Below are positions 1 to 7,263 of a DNA stretch of 30,557 nucleotides, in pieces. The notes under the pieces are model-generated. The model was not told where the DNA came from. It did not search any database and saw only the letters and a program-made list of their open reading frames with translations. The translations under genes were made by a program, and so were the position numbers. The stretch is from Bacillota bacterium (GTDB lineage: Bacteria > Bacillota > Bacilli > Tumebacillales > Effusibacillaceae): positions 1-30,557 of the forward strand of contig JAGVBM010000303.1 in assembly GCA_020059765.1 (NCBI GenBank), in the 5' to 3' direction. How positions within the stretch are numbered: the stretch's first letter is position 1; every line of letters starts with the position of its first letter.

Positions 1-33
1 ATTCGCAAACAGCATGAACAGTGGGAACAATAA
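1..33 (+). CDS. C-terminal fragment of an unknown protein, cut by the left edge
   Basis: Frame 1 stays open from the first base to a TAA at 31-33 and encodes IRKQHEQWEQ. An intrinsic terminator begins nine bases later, which is what makes this likely to be the end of a real gene. The fragment is too short to assign a family. Confidence 0.45.
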   Translation: MRKQHEQWEQ

Positions 34-41
34 GAAGCGGC

Positions 42-65
42 GCAGGGAGTCCCCTGCTATTTTTT
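42..65 (+). terminator. Intrinsic terminator
   Basis: GCAGGG (42-47) pairs with CCCTGC (52-57) around a four-base loop and is followed by TATTTTTT. It would end transcription of the gene cut by the left edge. Confidence 0.7.
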
Positions 66-69
66 AATG

Positions 70-100
70 CTTGTTAGAATTTGTAAGTTTTCAAGGCAAC
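70..100 (+). repeat. Dispersed 31-base repeat, copy 1
   Basis: The block starting CTTGTTAGAATTTGTAAG recurs at 3363-3392 with 28 of 31 positions matching (two substitutions and one deletion). Both copies have the same orientation, start a few bases after a terminator T-run and lie upstream of a plus-strand gene. Copy 1 is also bounded by CTTGTT (70-75) and AACAAG (98-103), which could pair. Function unknown. Confidence 0.55.
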
Positions 101-181
101 AAGTATAAGGGTGACTAAGGCTCGCCTGCGCCTAAAGGCTTGGGAGTCAAGTTTTCCTAATCGTATACGGGAGGTGAACGG

Positions 182-628
182 ATGGATCTGATGTTCACAT
201 TTCCCAAGGCGGAGCAGCATGCCTTCTTTTACGAGGAAGCACATTTGTTGTTGATCAGCTGGGAACGGGACGACAAGAGAGAACTGTATCGAGTTGCCGA
301 TCAGCAACAAGCGGTGCTGCAGCTCGACTATCCGGGCGAGCTGTACAGGGAACGGGTTATGGAACTGATTAAAAGCATTTTTTTCATCAGTGTTCAGGAG
401 GAAGCCGACACGAACAAATATGTGCTCGCCGCCTATTTTCACATGCAGGATCAAGCTTATGCGGTCTATTATGAGCGGGATGCCAATCCGCCCAAGGAAC
501 TGATCTTCTTCCGCGTTGCTGAGGATGGACACGGATATGGCTTGGATGTAATCGAAGATGTGGCGGAACATCAATCTGTAGCGCAGGAAATTGAAGAACG
601 TTATGCAAGTTTTCTACATATTCAATAA
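182..628 (+). CDS. DUF1292-like protein, function unknown
   Basis: 148 residues, soluble, rich in acidic and aromatic residues. The second half (about residues 75-142) has the layout of the DUF1292/YrzB family: a YVLAAYFHM strand, an aromatic YAVYYERD strand, a short loop, then ELIFFRVAEDG followed by the acidic segment DVIEDVAEHQ and a closing helix. The family normally runs 80-110 residues, so the first 70 residues are an extension. The ATG follows CGGGAGGTGAACGG, a good ribosome binding site. The gene is followed with no terminator by the isochorismatase-fold gene, so the two may be cotranscribed. No biochemical role is known for DUF1292. The assignment rests on pattern resemblance only. 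Confidence 0.75.
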   Translation: MDLMFTFPKAEQHAFFYEEAHLLLISWERDDKRELYRVADQQQAVLQLDYPGELYRERVMELIKSIFFISVQEEADTNKYVLAAYFHMQDQAYAVYYERDANPPKELIFFRVAEDGHGYGLDVIEDVAEHQSVAQEIEERYASFLHIQ

Positions 629-669
629 ATGGATTTTCTGAATCTCGGAATTTTTGCAGAAAGGTGCAG

Positions 670-1152
670 ATGATGATGATGAAAAAAGCGCTCTTGTTGA
701 CAGACATCCAGGAAGATTTTCTGGGAAACCTGGGCAACCTCGATTACATCGCGGGGCTTTGCCAAAAATATCTGAATGAAGAAGGAAACCAATACGACCT
801 GATTATCTTGACCACATGGAAGCATGAAGAGAATGAGGAGCAGGACACCTTACTGATTTCTCATCCGAAAGCAAAGGTTGTAGAAAAAAGGACCTATTCC
901 GCGGTCAATGACGAAGTGAAGCGTCTTTTGGAAGATCAGCAAATCGAACTTGTCCACTTGGGCGGCATGGATGCCGAAATGGCTGTTCTGGCTACGATGT
1001 ACGGATTGTTGGACAACGGGTATAAAGTCCAAATTCTTGAGCCGCTGCTGGCTTCCTACCATGCGCGGAACTGGGAAGCAACCACGATCGCCAAACACGT
1101 CCTGGGTGATGAAAACGTATTGCGCAAAGGCGGAGACCGCGTCTGGGTATAG
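670..1152 (+). CDS. Isochorismatase-fold hydrolase homologue lacking the nucleophilic cysteine
   Basis: About 160 residues, the usual size of a single-domain cysteine-hydrolase/isochorismatase. The first strand carries TDIQEDF with the conserved Asp, and VEKRTYSAV carries the expected active-site Lys. The third catalytic position lies in GMDAEMAVLAT, where amidases such as nicotinamidase have GxxTxxCVxxT. Here the Cys is Ala (codon 982-984) and the Thr is also Ala. Isochorismatases of the EntB/PhzD type also lack the Cys, so the protein may be a non-covalent hydrolase or a binding protein. Four ATG codons in a row (670-681) and a GTG at 664 compete as start. AGAAAGG at 658-664 best serves ATG 670 or 673. 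Substrate unknown; no siderophore or phenazine genes are nearby. Confidence 0.8.
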   Translation: MMMMKKALLLTDIQEDFLGNLGNLDYIAGLCQKYLNEEGNQYDLIILTTWKHEENEEQDTLLISHPKAKVVEKRTYSAVNDEVKRLLEDQQIELVHLGGMDAEMAVLATMYGLLDNGYKVQILEPLLASYHARNWEATTIAKHVLGDENVLRKGGDRVWV

Positions 1153-1260
1153 TAGCGGGTTTGGGTGTAAGTCCCAGCGAAAGATATTTTTAACGGGTGT
1201 GAACCCTTTCCACCAAGGCCACAATAAAAGTACAAAATTGGCGCTTGGGGGGAGTTGCAG

Positions 1261-1437
1261 ATGTCATGGGTGTATTGGGCCGGGTTATATGACAGCAAGT
1301 TTGAAGCCTATTGCGCCGTGATGTGGGTAGAGGGTGACAAACGGATTCACGGAACGCGTCCGCCGCGTGAAGTTGAATTATACAAAACGAGAAAAGGCAG
1401 ATACGGAGTCCGATTCCGTTCTGAAAAAGTCAACTGA
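1261..1437 (+). CDS. Small orphan protein, 58 residues
   Basis: Begins MSWVYWAGLYDSKF and ends in a basic stretch (KTRKGRYGVRFRSEK). The ATG is preceded by GGGGGGAG at the right distance, and the gene ends directly in a hairpin terminator, both signs of a real gene. The N-terminal half is aromatic and has one Cys; the C-terminal half has a net positive charge. No signal peptide or convincing membrane span is seen. I do not recognise the family. Confidence 0.65.
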   Translation: MSWVYWAGLYDSKFEAYCAVMWVEGDKRIHGTRPPREVELYKTRKGRYGVRFRSEKVN

Positions 1438-1463
1438 GAGCCACCGTCAGGTGGCTCTGCTTG
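1437..1463 (+). terminator. Intrinsic terminator after the 58-residue ORF
   Basis: AGAGCCACC (1437-1445) and GGTGGCTCT (1450-1458) form a 9-base-pair stem with a GTCA loop. It overlaps the stop codon. The T-run is poor (GCTTGTC), so termination may be partial. Confidence 0.6.
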
Positions 1464-1478
1464 TCAAATAAAACACTT

Positions 1479-1506
1479 TTGGCATATGCTGTGAATATGG
1501 CATACT
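1479..1506 (+). promoter_or_regulatory. Sigma-A-type promoter for clpP
   Basis: TTGGCA (1479-1484), a 16-base spacer and CATACT (1501-1506), about 40 bases upstream of the clpP start. No CtsR heptad repeat (GGTCAAA direct repeat) is evident; only a single GTCAAA at 1464-1469 is present. Confidence 0.5.
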
Positions 1507-1545
1507 GGATACATACATCGAATTGAATCGAGGGGGTATTTCTTT

Positions 1546-2127
1546 ATGAACTTGGTTCCGATTGTAGTGGAGCAAACCAGCAGAGGGGAACGGTCGTACG
1601 ACATCTATTCCCGTTTGCTGAAAGACCGAATCATCTTCTTGGGCAGCGAAATTGACGACATGGTTGCAAATTCGATCATTGCCCAGTTGTTATTCCTGGC
1701 TGCGGAAGATCCTGAAAAAGATATTCATTTGTACGTTAACTCGCCGGGTGGATCCATCACAGCGGGGATGGCGATTTATGATACCATGCAGTTTATTAAA
1801 CCGGATGTGTCCACCATCTGTGTGGGTATGGCAGCTTCCATGGGAGCATTCCTATTGACTGCCGGAGCCAAAGGGAAGCGGTATGCGCTGCCGAACTCCG
1901 AAGTCATGATTCATCAACCTCTTGGCGGTGCACGCGGTCAAGCGACCGATATCAAAATTGCCGCCGAACGAATCTTGCGGATGCGTGAGATGCTGAACAA
2001 GATCATCGCCGAACGTTCCGGTCAACCGTTGGAAAAAGTGGAACGTGATACCGATCGGGATTATTTCATGTCGGCTGAAGAAGCAAAAGAGTATGGCCTG
2101 ATCGACAAGGTCATTGAAAAGCTCTAA
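1546..2127 (+). CDS. clpP: ATP-dependent Clp protease proteolytic subunit
   Basis: 193 residues, full length for ClpP. The catalytic triad is visible: Ser98 in GMAASMGAF, His123 in MIHQP and Asp172 in RDTDRDYF. The oxyanion region NSPGGSITAG (from residue 65) and the N-terminal axial-loop segment (VPIVVEQTSRGERSYDIYSRLL) are intact. ClpP forms a tetradecameric cytosolic barrel fed by ClpX or ClpC unfoldases. It degrades misfolded and SsrA-tagged proteins and controls stress and sporulation regulators. A strong ribosome binding site (CGAGGGGGTATTTCTTTATG) fixes the start. The methyltransferase gene starts six bases after its stop, so the two are likely cotranscribed. Confidence 0.98.
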   Translation: MNLVPIVVEQTSRGERSYDIYSRLLKDRIIFLGSEIDDMVANSIIAQLLFLAAEDPEKDIHLYVNSPGGSITAGMAIYDTMQFIKPDVSTICVGMAASMGAFLLTAGAKGKRYALPNSEVMIHQPLGGARGQATDIKIAAERILRMREMLNKIIAERSGQPLEKVERDTDRDYFMSAEEAKEYGLIDKVIEKL

Positions 2128-2132
2128 CTGGG

Positions 2133-3215
2133 ATGAATCAATTGGAGCTTTGGCTGCAGAATGAAATTCGCGAAAAGGGACCCCTCTCTTTTCGCGAATT
2201 TATGCATTGGGCGCTCTATCATCCAGACTGGGGCTATTATACCGGAGACAAGCTTCCCTTCGGCAAGGAAGGCGATTTTTACACGTCTCCAGGTGTACAC
2301 GCCGTATACGGGGAGACCCTTGCGCGGTCCCTCTATCAAAAATGGAAAGATCTGAATTTCCCCTCGCCTTTTACTGTCGTGGAGTATGGCGCAGGACAAG
2401 GGATTTTGGCGCGAGACATTTTATCTGCCGTTCAACGGATGCATCCAGATTTGGATGCGGTTCTCGAGTATCGGATTATCGAAATCTCGGAACGCTTGCA
2501 GCAAACACAACGTTTTGCATTACAGAATTTCCAGGTGCAATGGGTTACCCGTTTGGCAGATGTGGGTCCTTTTCGCGGAGCGGTCTTGTCCAATGAATTG
2601 ATTGACGCATTTCCCGTGCATATTATCAAACGAGCCGAACTTGGCTATCAGGAGTTATTTGTTTCATCTGCGGGCGGGCGCTTGACAGAGCACTGGGAGC
2701 CTGTTCGCGAGTCGCGAATTTTGCTTGAACTGAGTGATTGGGCCAGCCAGCCGGTCATTGGACAGCAGGTCGAAGTGAATCTGGACGCAATGGACTGGTT
2801 GACGGAAATAAGCTCTTTTTTACAACAAGGGTACGTAATGACGATCGACTATGGGGACGAAATCCCATATTTGTTTGAAGGAAAAAGGAAAGGAACCATT
2901 CGCGCCTACCGCCATCATCAGGTAATTGAAGATGTTTTATCTTTGCCGGGGGAGCAGGATCTGACGGCAGATGTGAACTTCACCGCGTTCATGCGGCATG
3001 GGGAGCGCGTTGGATTGGAAACATTTTTCTTTGGAACCCAATCGAAATTTCTGATTGAATCAGGGATATTAGAAAGTCTTTCCGCCGTGCAACCGGGTAC
3101 TGACCCATTCCATGATGCGAACGTAAAAAGAAATTTGGCGATTAAACACTTTATTTTGCCCGGTGGCATGGGAGAACGGTTTAAAGTGCTGATTCAGCGA
3201 AAAATAGGCGTATGA
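2133..3215 (+). CDS. SAM-dependent methyltransferase, MidA/NDUFAF7 family (DUF185)
   Basis: 360 residues, the family's usual length. The N-terminus (REFMHWALYHPDWGYYTG, then PGVHAVYGETLARSL) is the family signature. VEYGAGQGILARDIL is the glycine-rich SAM-binding motif I. SNELIDAFPVH is the second family hallmark, and VMTIDYGDE follows as the late strand. In mitochondria the relative NDUFAF7 methylates an arginine of a complex I subunit; the bacterial substrates are unknown to me. It starts six bases after clpP with a weak ribosome binding site (CTGGG inside the clpP tail), suggesting translational coupling. The 27-residue membrane peptide follows 11 bases after its stop. Confidence 0.9.
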   Translation: MNQLELWLQNEIREKGPLSFREFMHWALYHPDWGYYTGDKLPFGKEGDFYTSPGVHAVYGETLARSLYQKWKDLNFPSPFTVVEYGAGQGILARDILSAVQRMHPDLDAVLEYRIIEISERLQQTQRFALQNFQVQWVTRLADVGPFRGAVLSNELIDAFPVHIIKRAELGYQELFVSSAGGRLTEHWEPVRESRILLELSDWASQPVIGQQVEVNLDAMDWLTEISSFLQQGYVMTIDYGDEIPYLFEGKRKGTIRAYRHHQVIEDVLSLPGEQDLTADVNFTAFMRHGERVGLETFFFGTQSKFLIESGILESLSAVQPGTDPFHDANVKRNLAIKHFILPGGMGERFKVLIQRKIGV

Positions 3216-3226
3216 GGTGAACGAGT

Positions 3227-3310
3227 ATGTTCTTCAAAAAACTGTCCAAAGGATTGTTTATTGGAGGAGTCGTGTTCCTCCTCCTGGGAATTGTTTATAT
3301 GTTGAGGTAG
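3227..3310 (+). CDS. 27-residue single-span membrane peptide
   Basis: ATG to TAG gives a peptide that begins MFFKKLSKGLF and continues as one hydrophobic helix of about 16 residues with a GG pair, ending YMLR. The ribosome binding site GAGGTGAACG lies at the correct distance and overlaps the stop of the methyltransferase gene. The intrinsic terminator begins 16 bases after its stop, so it looks like the last cistron of the clpP transcript. The pattern is basic N-terminus, hydrophobic core and basic end, with N-in or N-out undecided. Function unknown. Confidence 0.6.
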   Translation: MFFKKLSKGLFIGGVVFLLLGIVYMLR

Positions 3311-3325
3311 AGGAAACATAGGACG

Positions 3326-3358
3326 AAAATCGCTGCGGGCTTACTGCGGCGGTTTTTT
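3326..3358 (+). terminator. Intrinsic terminator
   Basis: AAAATCGCTGC (3327-3337) pairs with GCGGCGGTTTT, using two G-U pairs, around a nine-base loop, and ends in TTTTTT. It closes the clpP, methyltransferase and microprotein unit. Confidence 0.75.
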
Positions 3359-3362
3359 CATA

Positions 3363-3392
3363 CTTGTTAGAATTTATAAGTTTTAAGGTAAC
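3363..3392 (+). repeat. Dispersed 31-base repeat, copy 2
   Basis: Second copy of the element at 70-100 (CTTGTTAGAATTTATAAG then TTTTAAGGTAAC). It begins five bases after a terminator T-run and about 185 bases before gapB. See the corresponding finding. Confidence 0.55.
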
Positions 3393-3470
3393 CTGTGATG
3401 TTCGAACGAGAGAGGTGTCCTGGCAGGACAAAGGTGGATTCTGAATGCAGATTGGTACTATTTGTTCCAA

Positions 3471-3536
3471 TGTGACATACTTTTTTAGTAAAAGGCAATA
3501 AATAGTATGGTGTATTTTGTAGATTAGGTGTAAAAT
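3471..3536 (+). promoter_or_regulatory. gapB promoter region with CcpN-like operators
   Basis: TGTGACATACT (3471-3481) fits in full the degenerate motif TRTGHYATAYW that I recall for CcpN, the repressor of gapB and pckA in Bacillus subtilis. A weaker 9-of-11 match, TATGGTGTATT (3506-3516), overlaps the -35 area of a -10-like TAAAAT (3531-3536). Arrangement and gene identity agree with glycolytic repression of a gluconeogenic enzyme. The consensus is quoted from memory. Confidence 0.45.
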
Positions 3537-3576
3537 ACGATTGAACATCGTAACAGTCTGGGAGGTTAATTGACAA

Positions 3577-4608
3577 ATGACAATTAAGCTGGGGATAAAT
3601 GGACTTGGACGGATCGGTCGAATGGTATTTCGCATTGCTTCGCAAGATCCTTCAATCGAAATAACAGCCGTCAACGCGACGACGGATCCAGCTTCATTGG
3701 CGCACCTGTTAAAATACGATTCGATTCATGGTCGTTGGGACGCCCAAATCAAAGCTGAAGAAAATGCTCTCATCGTAAACGGGCGAAGAATTGCGGTTTT
3801 GTCCGATCGAGATATCAACAATCTCAAATGGGGAGAACATGGAGTCGATATTGTCATTGAAGCAACCGGCAAATTTCGTGCCAAGGAAACTGCCGGACTC
3901 CATTTGCAAAACGGGGCGAAAAAAGTGATTATCACCGCACCGGGCAAAAACGAAGACGTGACCATCGTGATGGGTGTCAACGAGGAGATGTACGATCCGG
4001 ACAATCACCACGTCATCTCCAATGCGTCCTGCACGACCAACTGTCTGGCTCCTGTTGCCAAAGTCCTGCATGAAGCCTTTACGATCGAATCCGGAATGAT
4101 GACGACGGTTCATTCTTATACGAACGACCAAAAGAATTTGGATAATCCGCATAAAGACCTGCGCCGGGCCCGTGCGTTGGGAACCTCGATCATCCCGACC
4201 ACGACGGGTGCCGCCAAGGCAGTCGGTCTGGTACTGCCTGAACTGAAAGGGAAGTTAAACGGTCTGGCGCTGCGCGTTCCGACTCCGAATGTATCGATTG
4301 TCGATTTGGTCGTTACCCTGGGCCGGGAAGTGACGGCGGAGGAAGTCAACCAAGTGATGCAGCAAGCTGCTGAAGGACCTTTAAAAGGAATTATCGAATA
4401 CATGGAAGAACCTTTGGTATCGGTTGATTTTGTCGGCAATCCCGCTTCCTCCATCGTTGACGCGTTATCGACGCTGGTCGTTGGCGACCGCCAAGTGAAA
4501 GTGCTGGCATGGTATGACAATGAGTGGGGCTACTCCAGCCGTGTGGTGGATTTGGCCCGCTTTGTCGGCAATAAGTTGTACGAAAAACAGCCGGTCCTGG
4601 CAAATTGA
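3577..4608 (+). CDS. gapB: Glyceraldehyde-3-phosphate dehydrogenase, gluconeogenic GapB type
   Basis: 343 residues. GINGLGRIGR is the NAD(P)-binding motif; ASCTTNC carries the catalytic Cys152; HSYTNDQ carries the active-site His; WYDNEWGYS is the C-terminal signature. Two features point to GapB rather than GapA. First, the coenzyme-selecting segment is VNATTD, with Ala where NAD-specific enzymes have an Asp. Second, NPHKDLRRARA matches the GapB form. The enzyme would convert 1,3-bisphosphoglycerate to glyceraldehyde 3-phosphate with NADPH in gluconeogenesis. It is monocistronic, between two terminators, as expected for a gene regulated apart from the glycolytic gap operon. The start follows GGGAGG. 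CcpN-like sites upstream support repression during glycolysis. Confidence 0.93.
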   Translation: MTIKLGINGLGRIGRMVFRIASQDPSIEITAVNATTDPASLAHLLKYDSIHGRWDAQIKAEENALIVNGRRIAVLSDRDINNLKWGEHGVDIVIEATGKFRAKETAGLHLQNGAKKVIITAPGKNEDVTIVMGVNEEMYDPDNHHVISNASCTTNCLAPVAKVLHEAFTIESGMMTTVHSYTNDQKNLDNPHKDLRRARALGTSIIPTTTGAAKAVGLVLPELKGKLNGLALRVPTPNVSIVDLVVTLGREVTAEEVNQVMQQAAEGPLKGIIEYMEEPLVSVDFVGNPASSIVDALSTLVVGDRQVKVLAWYDNEWGYSSRVVDLARFVGNKLYEKQPVLAN

Positions 4609-4634
4609 ATCTGCCGATCCATGATGGAAAGAAT

Positions 4635-4677
4635 GTATCCCGTATTGCCTTAAGGCGGTACGGGATACAATGTTTTT
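4635..4677 (+). terminator. Intrinsic terminator of gapB; palindrome family copy A
   Basis: GTATCCCGTA (4635-4644) and TACGGGATAC (4659-4668) form the outer stem. The inner bases add five pairs, including two G-U, around a TTAA loop. TGTTTTT follows. The ATCCCGTA/TACGGGAT core is shared with hairpins at 12236, 13657 and 30277. Confidence 0.8.
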
Positions 4678-4690
4678 CAATCATAACGGC

Positions 4691-4719
4691 TTGTCCCTTC
4701 CGGCGGGCAGGGCTATAAT
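4691..4719 (+). promoter_or_regulatory. Strong sigma-A promoter for the desulfurase-thiI operon
   Basis: TTGTCC (4691-4696), 17-base spacer, TATAAT (4714-4719): a perfect -10 box and a 4-of-6 -35 box, about 45-50 bases upstream of the desulfurase start. Confidence 0.75.
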
Positions 4720-4763
4720 GTAAAACGGGCAGTCGGGGATACTATCGAAAAGAGAAAGGAAGG

Positions 4764-5927
4764 ATGCGTGTGGCTCGTGAAATTTATTTGGACAACAGCG
4801 CTACGACACGCCCTTTTCAGGAGGTAATTGAAGCGATGACGGTCGTTTTGACACGTCATTTCGGAAATCCTTCTTCTTTACATAAAAAAGGTCTTGAGAC
4901 GGAAGCGATTATCGATCGCGTTCGCCAAGAGATCGCTAAAACACTGGGCGCCAAGCCGTCCGAAATTATTTTTACGTCCGGCGGAACGGAAGCGAACAAT
5001 TTGGCGATTCAAGGTATTGCGCGAAGATATAAGAAGCGGGGAACCCATATTATTACCAGTTCGATTGAACACTCGGCAGTACTGGACGTGATGAAATTTC
5101 TGGAGGGTGAAGGATTTCGGGTAACCTATTTGCCGGTAGACGGAAACGGTTGCGTACGTATCGAGGATGTTGAACAAGCGTTGACGGAACATACGATATT
5201 GGTATCCATTATGGTTGTCAACAATGAAACGGGAGCGGTTCAACCGATTCGGCAAATTGGCGAGCTTTTGTCAAACAGGCCGAAAACCCTTTTCCATGTG
5301 GATGGTGTACAAGCCTATGGGAAAATTCCGCTGAAAGTTAAAACGGATAAAATTGATCTGTTGTCTGTATCTGCCCACAAAATACACGGACCGAAAGGAA
5401 TCGGTGCCCTGTTTATGCGGGAAGGGATTGATCTGGAACCTTTGTTTTGGGGAGGCGGGCAGGAAAAGAACAGACGATCCGGAACCGAAAATGTTCCTGG
5501 AATTGCGGGATTCGGAGCGGCGGTTCGAAAAGTGTTTGCATCTCTTGAACAAGACAGGGAACGACTGGAAAGATTGCGGGATCAACTGATACAAGGGATT
5601 CGAAGTTCCATCGGTCAAGTAAGGATCAATACCCCGGAAGGACTGGCTGCTCCCCATGTGGTAAGTGTATCGTTACCCGGAGTGAAAGGGGAAGTATTGG
5701 TGCATGCAATGGAAACGGAGGGGGTTTTTATCTCAACCGGCTCTGCCTGTTCATCCCGGCAAAAAATCCACAGCCACGTCTTGCAGCAGTTAAGGCTGTC
5801 GGACCAGGAACTGGAAGGGAGTGTCAGACTCTCGTTATCCTATGAGAACACTGCTGAAGAAATCGAGGAAGCGGTTCGGATCATGACCCGACTGGTTGAG
5901 GATCTTCGCTTGCTGACACGGAGGTAA
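4764..5927 (+). CDS. nifZ: Cysteine desulfurase (NifS/IscS class) dedicated to ThiI
   Basis: 387 residues, fold-type I PLP enzyme. Visible signatures are YLDNSATT at the N-terminus, HFGNPSSLH, FTSGGTEANNLAI, the His of SIEHSAVLD, the Asp of HVDGVQAYGK, the PLP Lys206 in SAHKIHGPKG, RSGTENVPGI, and the persulfide-forming Cys329 in STGSACSSR. It releases sulfur from L-cysteine as a protein persulfide. In Bacillus subtilis a desulfurase of this class (NifZ) sits next to thiI and feeds it for tRNA 4-thiouridine; the same pairing is seen here with a six-base gap. ATG 4764 is close to the ribosome binding site AAAGGAAGG (4755-4763); GTG 4770 has better spacing and may be the true start. Confidence 0.93.
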   Translation: MRVAREIYLDNSATTRPFQEVIEAMTVVLTRHFGNPSSLHKKGLETEAIIDRVRQEIAKTLGAKPSEIIFTSGGTEANNLAIQGIARRYKKRGTHIITSSIEHSAVLDVMKFLEGEGFRVTYLPVDGNGCVRIEDVEQALTEHTILVSIMVVNNETGAVQPIRQIGELLSNRPKTLFHVDGVQAYGKIPLKVKTDKIDLLSVSAHKIHGPKGIGALFMREGIDLEPLFWGGGQEKNRRSGTENVPGIAGFGAAVRKVFASLEQDRERLERLRDQLIQGIRSSIGQVRINTPEGLAAPHVVSVSLPGVKGEVLVHAMETEGVFISTGSACSSRQKIHSHVLQQLRLSDQELEGSVRLSLSYENTAEEIEEAVRIMTRLVEDLRLLTRR

Positions 5928-5933
5928 TTTCGA

Positions 5934-7124
5934 ATGTACGCAATCGTATTGGCCCGGATGGGGGAAATTTCGTTAAAAGGAAAAAATCGCGCGGACTTCG
6001 AGAAACGTCTGCTGGAAAATATGCATCGTGCCGTAAAGGGAATTGGGAAGGTGAAGATTTCGCGCAGCGAGGGACGCATTCTGGTTCACTTGAACGGGGC
6101 CGATTATCAGGAGGTTATTGAAAAACTTCGTTGGGTGCCGGGGCTGGTATCCATGTCCCCGGTGATCACAACTTCGCAAAACCTTGAAGAAATCAAACAG
6201 GCTGCGGTGCAGCTTTTGCAACAGGTTGTATTAAAACCCACTACTTTTAAAGTGGAATCCCGTCGCGCCAACAAATCGTTCCCGTTGACTTCTCCGGAGC
6301 TTTCGAAAGAACTTGGCGCCCATATTTTGCGTAGCGTTCCGAATTTGAGCGTAGATGTGCATCATCCGGAGTTAACCTTTACCTGTGAAGTGCGGGCAAC
6401 GGATGCTTATTTGTACGTGGAGGTCATTCCGGGTCCGGGAGGTTTGCCGGTCGGTTCTTCCGGCAAAGCACTGCTTCTGCTATCCGGCGGGATCGACTCG
6501 CCGGTAGCCGGTTGGATGGCGATGAAACGAGGGGTGGAAATCGAAGCGATTCATTTTCACTCGTTCCCGTTTACCAGTGAACGTTCCCGCAAGAAGGTGG
6601 AGGAACTGGCGCAAATATTGGCCCGATACGGAGGGCGGGTCCGGCTGCACATCGTATACTTCACGGAAATACAAAGAGCGATTCGGCAACACTGCCCCGA
6701 TGAACTGTCGATTACGGTGATGCGCCGATTCATGCTGCGAATTGCCAGTCGAATCGCCGCAGAGCGAAAGATCCTTGCATTGGTCACCGGTGAAAGTCTG
6801 GGACAAGTCGCGAGTCAAACCCTGGAGAGCATGTTTGCGATCAATCACGTAACGAACATGCCGGTGCTTCGTCCGTTAGTGGCGATGGACAAAGTGGATA
6901 TCATCAAGATTGCCAAGGATCTCGGCACTTATGAAACATCGATTCTGCCCTATGAAGATTGCTGCACCATTTTCACGCCGAAAGCGCCGCGCACCCGTCC
7001 AAGGCTGGAAGAAACGACACGGGCCGAAAAGAATTTGGACATCGAACAATTGGTGCAAGAAGCGATCGAGAAAACGGAATTGATCTCCTATTATAAAGAT
7101 CAGGAAAACGGGGAGTCCGAATAG
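5934..7124 (+). CDS. thiI: tRNA 4-thiouridine synthase ThiI, rhodanese-less form
   Basis: 396 residues. An N-terminal ferredoxin-like plus THUMP region (about residues 1-165, binding tRNA) is followed by a PP-loop adenylating domain with LLSGGIDSPVAGW (SGGxDS at 184-189). The adjacent pair Cys343-Cys344 in EDCCTIFTPKAP includes the conserved disulfide cysteine of the domain. The protein ends soon after and lacks the C-terminal rhodanese domain of the Escherichia coli enzyme, as in Bacillus subtilis, where the partner desulfurase passes sulfur directly. It activates U8 of tRNA with ATP and inserts sulfur. The start is six bases after the desulfurase stop, so the two form one operon. Confidence 0.96.
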   Translation: MYAIVLARMGEISLKGKNRADFEKRLLENMHRAVKGIGKVKISRSEGRILVHLNGADYQEVIEKLRWVPGLVSMSPVITTSQNLEEIKQAAVQLLQQVVLKPTTFKVESRRANKSFPLTSPELSKELGAHILRSVPNLSVDVHHPELTFTCEVRATDAYLYVEVIPGPGGLPVGSSGKALLLLSGGIDSPVAGWMAMKRGVEIEAIHFHSFPFTSERSRKKVEELAQILARYGGRVRLHIVYFTEIQRAIRQHCPDELSITVMRRFMLRIASRIAAERKILALVTGESLGQVASQTLESMFAINHVTNMPVLRPLVAMDKVDIIKIAKDLGTYETSILPYEDCCTIFTPKAPRTRPRLEETTRAEKNLDIEQLVQEAIEKTELISYYKDQENGESE

Positions 7125-7145
7125 ATTCTTCGAAATTCCGCCTTT

Positions 7146-7176
7146 GACCACCCGAATGGGTGGTCTGTTTATTTTC
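7146..7176 (+). terminator. Intrinsic terminator after thiI
   Basis: GACCACCC (7146-7153) and GGGTGGTC (7158-7165) make a perfect 8-base-pair stem with a GAAT loop, followed by TGTTTATTTTC. Confidence 0.8.
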
Positions 7177-7263
7177 TAGCAAACATGGATATAACCATAA
7201 CTAGGCTATTTTTAAAAAATTCGCATATAGTAATGATAAATGTTCGGGGAGGTAATTTGCTAG

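Noticed and set aside
1460..1545. CtsR operator upstream of clpP
   Set aside because: Only one GTCAAA half-site is present, not the tandem heptad repeat.
3395..3460. Possible T-box leader before gapB
   Set aside because: The AGGTGGATTC stretch is far from the T-box AGGGTGGnACCGCG consensus, and gapB is not an amino-acid-related gene.
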